Below, one piece after another: positions 60,257-64,000 of a stretch of 64,000 bases of DNA; the stretch's first letter is position 1, and every line of letters begins with the position of its first letter. Below the pieces are notes generated by a model that did no database searches, was not told the origin of the DNA, and saw nothing but the letters and a program-made list of their open reading frames with translations. Origin of the DNA: Klebsiella michiganensis (GTDB lineage Bacteria; Pseudomonadota; Gammaproteobacteria; Enterobacterales; Enterobacteriaceae); assembly GCF_002925905.1 (NCBI RefSeq), contig NZ_PRDB01000031.1:54683-118682 (forward strand), given 5' to 3'. A program made the position numbers and the translations under genes.

Positions 60257-60511
60257 TCAATTCTGCTGATCATCGCCCGGTTTATTATATTCGGGCGCAT
60301 TTGCGCGCAGCAGCTGCTGACTGTTCAGTCGATGTACGCAGAGCCGTTCACGGAAATATTCGCGCAGGTGTTCAGGCTGTTCCCGTTCAACAAGTTCCGG
60401 CATGACGGGCTTGTTCATGCGTTCCTGCCAGGCAACAGCAGCGGCCACCTTATCGACGGCAACTTTGTCCTGCTCCTCTTTTGAAAAAGAGGCAATATTC
60501 CACTGCGACAT
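60257..60511 (-). CDS. Leading-region hypothetical protein
   Basis: An 84-residue charged protein, [20 protein letters not shown] to [23 protein letters not shown] 60511 is preferred; an upstream in-frame ATG lies at 60526. No recognised motif, signal peptide or membrane segment. Confidence 0.55.
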   Translation of the reverse strand: MSQWNIASFSKEEQDKVAVDKVAAAVAWQERMNKPVMPELVEREQPEHLREYFRERLCVHRLNSQQLLRANAPEYNKPGDDQQN

Positions 60512-60526
60512 ACCCAAATTCCGCAA

Positions 60527-60747
60527 AAGAAGAAAGGGTACGCAGATATTACGCTCTTAATTCTTAACTGGCGACCTGTTGAGGTGAGGCCTGTACGCAG
60601 CGCCGCAGGCGTGGCGAACCGCCTCACCGGCAGGCGAAGCCTGCCAGGATTTTCGCGCGGCCGCACCGATCTGCGAAGCCGGGTAAGCTCCCCACAGATC
60701 GTGCCGTCTCAGACCTTAAACGGGACGTCGGGCGCCCCGATGTAGTA
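60527..60747. other. Non-coding, GC-rich hairpin region
   Basis: No gene is supported. CACCGGCAGG and CGAAGCCTGCC can form hairpins. It could hold promoter signals for the downstream gene. Confidence 0.35.
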
Positions 60748-61173
60748 TCAGTCAAGAGCCGCGTAAATAGCTGCGCATTCGTCATGAGAGTCAATGAAAT
60801 CCCACAGCTGCGATTCCCGCAGCATCAGGTGGCGTGTCAGGGCAGCATCACCGCGTTCATGGTGCAGCCAGATACGGCGGTTGATCGCCAGCGCCGTAAT
60901 GATAACTCCGGCCGCATCCGCGCTGACGGACCGATCAAACCAGTTATCCGGGTTAGTCAGATGGAAACGGTCACCGTCAGGCATCATGTAGCCGCCGCCC
61001 TCCGGAATTCGGATGAAATGCCAGAAGCCTCCGCAGTAATCGGTGATGTGTTTCACAGCGAGCGCATAGACCTGCATCTCTCCGGCCAGAAAATCGTTAC
61101 CAAACAGATCCGGCAGGAACGAGAGACGGTCGGACTCCTCAACATTCAGCATGGTTTGACGGGCATGATACAT
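60748..61173 (-). CDS. ArdB/KlcA-family antirestriction protein
   Basis: A 141-residue protein from ATG 61173 (MYHARQTMLNVEESDRLSFL), chosen because GTGGAGG lies seven bases upstream; the longer frame to 61227 lacks a ribosome site. Family motifs are FLPDLFGNDFLAGEMQVYAL, GGFWHFIRIPEGGGYMMPDG and SADAAGVIITALAINRRIWL. ArdB/KlcA proteins block type I restriction in vivo, probably by hindering translocation. It protects the plasmid when entering a restricting host, and sits on the same plasmid as a type I system. Confidence 0.85.
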   Translation of the reverse strand: MYHARQTMLNVEESDRLSFLPDLFGNDFLAGEMQVYALAVKHITDYCGGFWHFIRIPEGGGYMMPDGDRFHLTNPDNWFDRSVSADAAGVIITALAINRRIWLHHERGDAALTRHLMLRESQLWDFIDSHDECAAIYAALD

Positions 61174-61693
61174 AGCAACCTCCACAGGTTCATAAGATTG
61201 CGGCACCGGGTTGTGCCGTGCCGACACGACAGCCCGGCGGAAAGCGGAAGACGCAGGGGCGACACCGGAGGCCGCAGCGCAGATAAAGCACGAAGCTGGT
61301 CTGGACGGTTTTCGAGCGAAACCTGAGCGAGAAAACGACGGGAAGAACAGCGAGCATCATCAGTAACCTGCGACCGGGCGAGGATGGCGGCGTCAGCGAA
61401 CCCTTGCATCTGCAGCGGCCGGGTAAAGTGAAGGCACAGCACTACCCGTCGCGATGCAGAGGTTGAATAAAAGGTTTGTCTAACCCGTATTTCGACCACA
61501 GGGAGAAAAGCGGAAGCAAATGTCGCAACGCGACAGACGCAGGAATCAGGCCACAGACCGGAGGGATGGGGCCGGGTGAAGCGGAGTCGGCGGCAACGAC
61601 AAGCCGGTGACGTCCTTATCCGGTGTTGATGGCACGGCGCCGGTTTATCAGTTGCCCGTCACCAGGCGATCCGGGAGACCTCTCGTTCTGAGC
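61174..61693. other. Gene-free stretch
   Basis: No convincing gene in 61174-61693; short frames lack ribosome sites and known domains. Codon patterns in it are not gene-like to me. Confidence 0.35.
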
Positions 61694-61924
61694 TTACCGG
61701 CGATCTGGTTTATCACTGGCCACGGAGATACCAATATACATACCGCTTCCCCAGATAATCTGGGAGAGCACAAATATCCACTGAGGGACGTCAACAATCA
61801 ACAGCGGAAGAAGAGCAACCGTCACGATTAAAATCAGGCGGCTACCGAATTGCCGGCGCACCGGTTCAGCGGCGTCAACCGGGACGCCTGCATATCGCAG
61901 AACCTGCCTTAAACCCGTATTCAT
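61694..61924 (-). CDS. Small membrane protein
   Basis: A 76-residue protein from ATG 61924, MNTGLRQVLRYAGVPVDAAE, with two hydrophobic segments (RLILIVTVALLPLLIVDVPQ and WIFVLSQIIWGSGMYIGISV). A longer frame to 62272 is not a gene, since its upstream part is group II intron. Function unknown. Confidence 0.55.
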   Translation of the reverse strand: MNTGLRQVLRYAGVPVDAAEPVRRQFGSRLILIVTVALLPLLIVDVPQWIFVLSQIIWGSGMYIGISVASDKPDRR

Positions 61925-62139
61925 AATCACTCCACTCAGAATAAATACACTGTACTTCAGTATATTACATTTTATTAGATAACGATTCTCCGGGCTGGCA
62001 GTGATCCTTCTGAAATTTCCCTGTTTTTGCAGGAACAGCAAATGGTTACAGACAACGGCAACAAGATGACTTGAAAAAAAACGGCCTCCGCAAAATAATG
62101 TCGCGGTAGGGATACCCGTTACCGGGTACCCCCCGCACA

Positions 62140-62172
62140 GATCCCGGCGTGCGCTATTCACGCACCGGGCTC
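62140..62172 (-). ncRNA. Group II intron domain V
   Basis: On the minus strand the sequence reads GAGCCCGGTGCGTGAATAGC then GCACGCCGGGATC, a short hairpin with the GAGC start and GATC end typical of domain V. It overlaps the maturase stop codon. Confidence 0.7.
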
Positions 62173-63645
62173 CTGCCTTGGGTGTCTGGCGGTGAACCGC
62201 TCCACAGGCCATGGATGCAGAACCCGAACCTTCGGCAGCCATACGGCTGCCAGTCTGTTTGCTTTCGTCCATGTCGTATCATCCTGCTGGCTCCTGCGCC
62301 TCAGCGCCCGTCGCCAGAGGTCTGTTACGTATATCCTGAACTTCCGCATCATGGGATAGTTGCCCGGGACTGAGTGGTAGTTCAGGTATCCCTGAACCAC
62401 TCTCCTGAGCCATTTTCCCTGTTCGGGGATTGAGTAATGCCAGCGCTTTCGTAGTCCGTCCTTGATCGCTTTCAGTGTCGCCGTCATCCTGTCCCGGCGT
62501 GTCTTTCGTATCAGCATGAACCTGCCACTACGATCTTTCCCACTGATATGCGTGAACCCGAGGAAGTTGAACGTTTCTGGTTTACCTTTTCCCCTGCTGG
62601 CGCGGTTTTCGGCTGCGAAGCGGCCGAACTCCATCAGTCGGGTTTTCTTCGGATGTACCGTGAGTCCGAACTCCTTCAGTCTGCGCTGCATGGCTATACG
62701 AAAGCATTGAGCGTCGATTCGCTTGTCGAACCCGATGACTATGTCATCTGCGTATCTGACCATGACCACATTGCCTGTGGCATGGCGGCGTCGCCACTGA
62801 TGCGCCCACAGATCGAAGACATAGTGGAGGTAGATGTTTGCCAGCAGCGGCGAGATAACCGCACCCTGTGGGGTGCCTTCCTCCGATGCCCGCCATTCTC
62901 CTTCCTCTGAGGTCCCGGCTGTGAGCCACTTTCGTATGAGCCTGATTACCCTCTGGTCGCCGATTCTGTGTTCTATGAACCTGATTAGCCATTCATGGCT
63001 TACCTTGTCGAAGAACTGACTGATATCGGCATCCAGTACCCAGTTTACATTGGTCCGAACCAGCCCTGTGGCCAGTGCGTCCAGCGCATTGTGCTGGCTT
63101 CGCCCGGGTCTGAACCCGTATGAAAACCCCATAAAGTCATTTTCGTAGACTGCATTCAGGATCTTAACCAGCGCATACTGGACGATTTTGTCCTCCAGTG
63201 AGGCGATGCCGAGCGGGCGCTGTTTTCCATCCGCTTTCGGGATGTAGTGCCGCCTGCCGGGCTGAGCCCTGTAACTGCCCTGATGAAGCCTCCGGTGCAG
63301 ATCTGCTATGTTGACCTTCAGGTTTTCGGCGTAGTCCTTCCACCTGACACCATCAACTCCGGCAGCCGCTTTCCTGCTCAGGGAGAGGAATGCGTTCTCC
63401 AGTGCCTCTGCTGTCAGGAGGTGGAACAATGCGGTAAACCGTTCTTTCTTCCGCTGCTTCGCAGCTTCCCGCACGCGTGACAGCCTCTGTGACATACTTT
63501 CCCGGCTCTGCGTCCGGCGCATGTGTGGCTGTTCCGCGTTTCCCTTGGCCCCGCTCCTTCGCTCCACTGACTCCGCTCCTTGCGGATTGTTCGCCAGCTT
63601 CGCAGCTACTATGAGCAAGTCCGACTTCTCCTCTCCGTACATCAC
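62158..63645 (-). CDS. ltrA: Group II intron reverse transcriptase/maturase
   Basis: A 495-residue protein. RT blocks are visible: RRHYIPKADGKQRPLGIASL, LEDKIVQYALVKILN, WVLDADISQFFDKVSHEWLI, GTPQGAVISPLLANIYLHYV and the catalytic VMVRYADDIVIGF. A maturase X domain follows (LRKRWHYSIPEQGKWLRRVV). No HNH endonuclease domain is present after the X domain, and the C-terminus (HPWPVERFTARHPRQEPGA) is short. Such proteins splice the intron and reverse-transcribe it into DNA, often at single-stranded or hairpin targets. Confidence 0.93.
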   Translation of the reverse strand: MMYGEEKSDLLIVAAKLANNPQGAESVERRSGAKGNAEQPHMRRTQSRESMSQRLSRVREAAKQRKKERFTALFHLLTAEALENAFLSLSRKAAAGVDGVRWKDYAENLKVNIADLHRRLHQGSYRAQPGRRHYIPKADGKQRPLGIASLEDKIVQYALVKILNAVYENDFMGFSYGFRPGRSQHNALDALATGLVRTNVNWVLDADISQFFDKVSHEWLIRFIEHRIGDQRVIRLIRKWLTAGTSEEGEWRASEEGTPQGAVISPLLANIYLHYVFDLWAHQWRRRHATGNVVMVRYADDIVIGFDKRIDAQCFRIAMQRRLKEFGLTVHPKKTRLMEFGRFAAENRASRGKGKPETFNFLGFTHISGKDRSGRFMLIRKTRRDRMTATLKAIKDGLRKRWHYSIPEQGKWLRRVVQGYLNYHSVPGNYPMMRKFRIYVTDLWRRALRRRSQQDDTTWTKANRLAAVWLPKVRVLHPWPVERFTARHPRQEPGA

Positions 63646-64000
63646 CGGCTTCGGCTCCTCGCCTTCCCGGTGCGGGCCATCTCCGGCACTGGCAGATGGT
63701 CAGAGGGGAGATCTCCCGGTTCCCGCGTAAAGATCGTATTGACATGCCAGGGTCTCAGACCCCGCCGGGTCCATATGGCACTCGCAGTAACGCACCCTAT
63801 GATGTTGCCTTCCGTAAACAGTACAACGTCGGCACCCGGGAATTTAATATACATTTCGTGGCTCAATGGCTGGCCTGTCAACACCCCTGTCAACGCTTCG
63901 CCCCATACCTCACGGTATACAACGCATGACTCAGGGACCCTGTGGATTGCTGGTCCTTCAATGGTCGGGGACTTTCACCCCTTGATCTTTACCGGTCTCC

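Larger units (their letters stand above)
62100..64000 (-). mobile_element. Group II intron (5' end beyond the window)
   Basis: It contains a maturase gene (62158-63645) and a domain V-like hairpin at 62140-62172, followed by a domain VI-like hairpin (GGGGTACCCGGTAACGGGTA on the minus strand). The 3' end is close to 62100. The 5' part, domains I-III, occupies 63646-64000 and continues outside. Boundaries are estimates. Confidence 0.75.

Noticed and set aside
61925..62272. N-terminal extension of the small membrane protein
   Set aside because: The extension overlaps the intron end and maturase stop; ATG 61924 gives the sensible protein.

Overview
The window is part of a large, mosaic enterobacterial plasmid, most likely from Klebsiella pneumoniae or a close relative such as Enterobacter or Citrobacter. 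The main evidence is an IncFII-type replicon (copB, copA antisense RNA, tap leader, repA) and an F-like conjugative leading region (ssb, parB-like gene, psiB, psiA, hok/mok/sok). The species assignment is an inference from plasmid type. No chromosomal housekeeping gene, tRNA, rRNA or CRISPR array was seen.

Layout. 1-9.4 kb: three transposase genes or remnants of the ISNCY type. Each is followed by a convergent accessory gene: an unknown protein, an Abi_C-like protein with a serine resolvase, and a coiled-coil/zinc-ribbon protein. The second transposase is split by an IS3-family element that itself carries two IS110-family elements. 9.4-12.7 kb: an IS3-family element has cut a His-Xaa-Ser repeat gene (hxsA-like), leaving its 3' half. 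An origin-like non-coding stretch and a decayed IS66-type element follow. 12.95-23.13 kb: an E. coli-like lac operon (lacI, lacZ, lacY, truncated lacA) lies between two 38-bp Tn3-type terminal inverted repeats. Each repeat is split by an identical IS5075-like element, and a tnpA stub remains at the right end. 23.1-26.7 kb: truncated arsH with arsR, then a catabolic fragment (ABC ATPase stub, Gfo/Idh/MocA dehydrogenase, FAD oxidoreductase).

28.5-40.9 kb is a defence island read entirely on the minus strand. It runs hsdM, hsdS, a YecA/SEC-C protein, an unknown protein with a cold-shock-like domain and cysteine clusters, hsdR (broken by a one-base frameshift), a YgjP-like metallopeptidase, a small membrane protein, a PD-(D/E)XK nuclease and an Mrr-like nuclease. 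The first six genes are tightly spaced and look like one extended type I restriction-modification operon. 41.2-43.4 kb holds back-to-back IS1 copies and a truncated ISL3-type transposase.

43.4-46.5 kb is the IncFII replicon and a secreted phospholipase-D-type nuclease. 46.7-49.8 kb is a Tn3-family element with only tnpA. It abuts the 3' part of a second repA (49.8-50.25 kb), which still has an origin-like repeat behind it. A HigB/RelE-type toxin-antitoxin pair (51.1-51.7 kb) and IS26 follow. 52.9-61.9 kb is the conjugative leading region on the minus strand, with two copies of a hairpin-rich block that resembles single-stranded (Frpo/ssi) promoters, the SOS-inhibition genes and an ArdB/KlcA antirestriction gene. 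The window ends in a group II intron with its maturase.

Together the window shows repeated nesting of mobile elements. Several boundaries lack target-site duplications, which points to recombination and deletion between copies. The plasmid combines sugar use, metal response, DNA defence, addiction modules and anti-defence functions for transfer.
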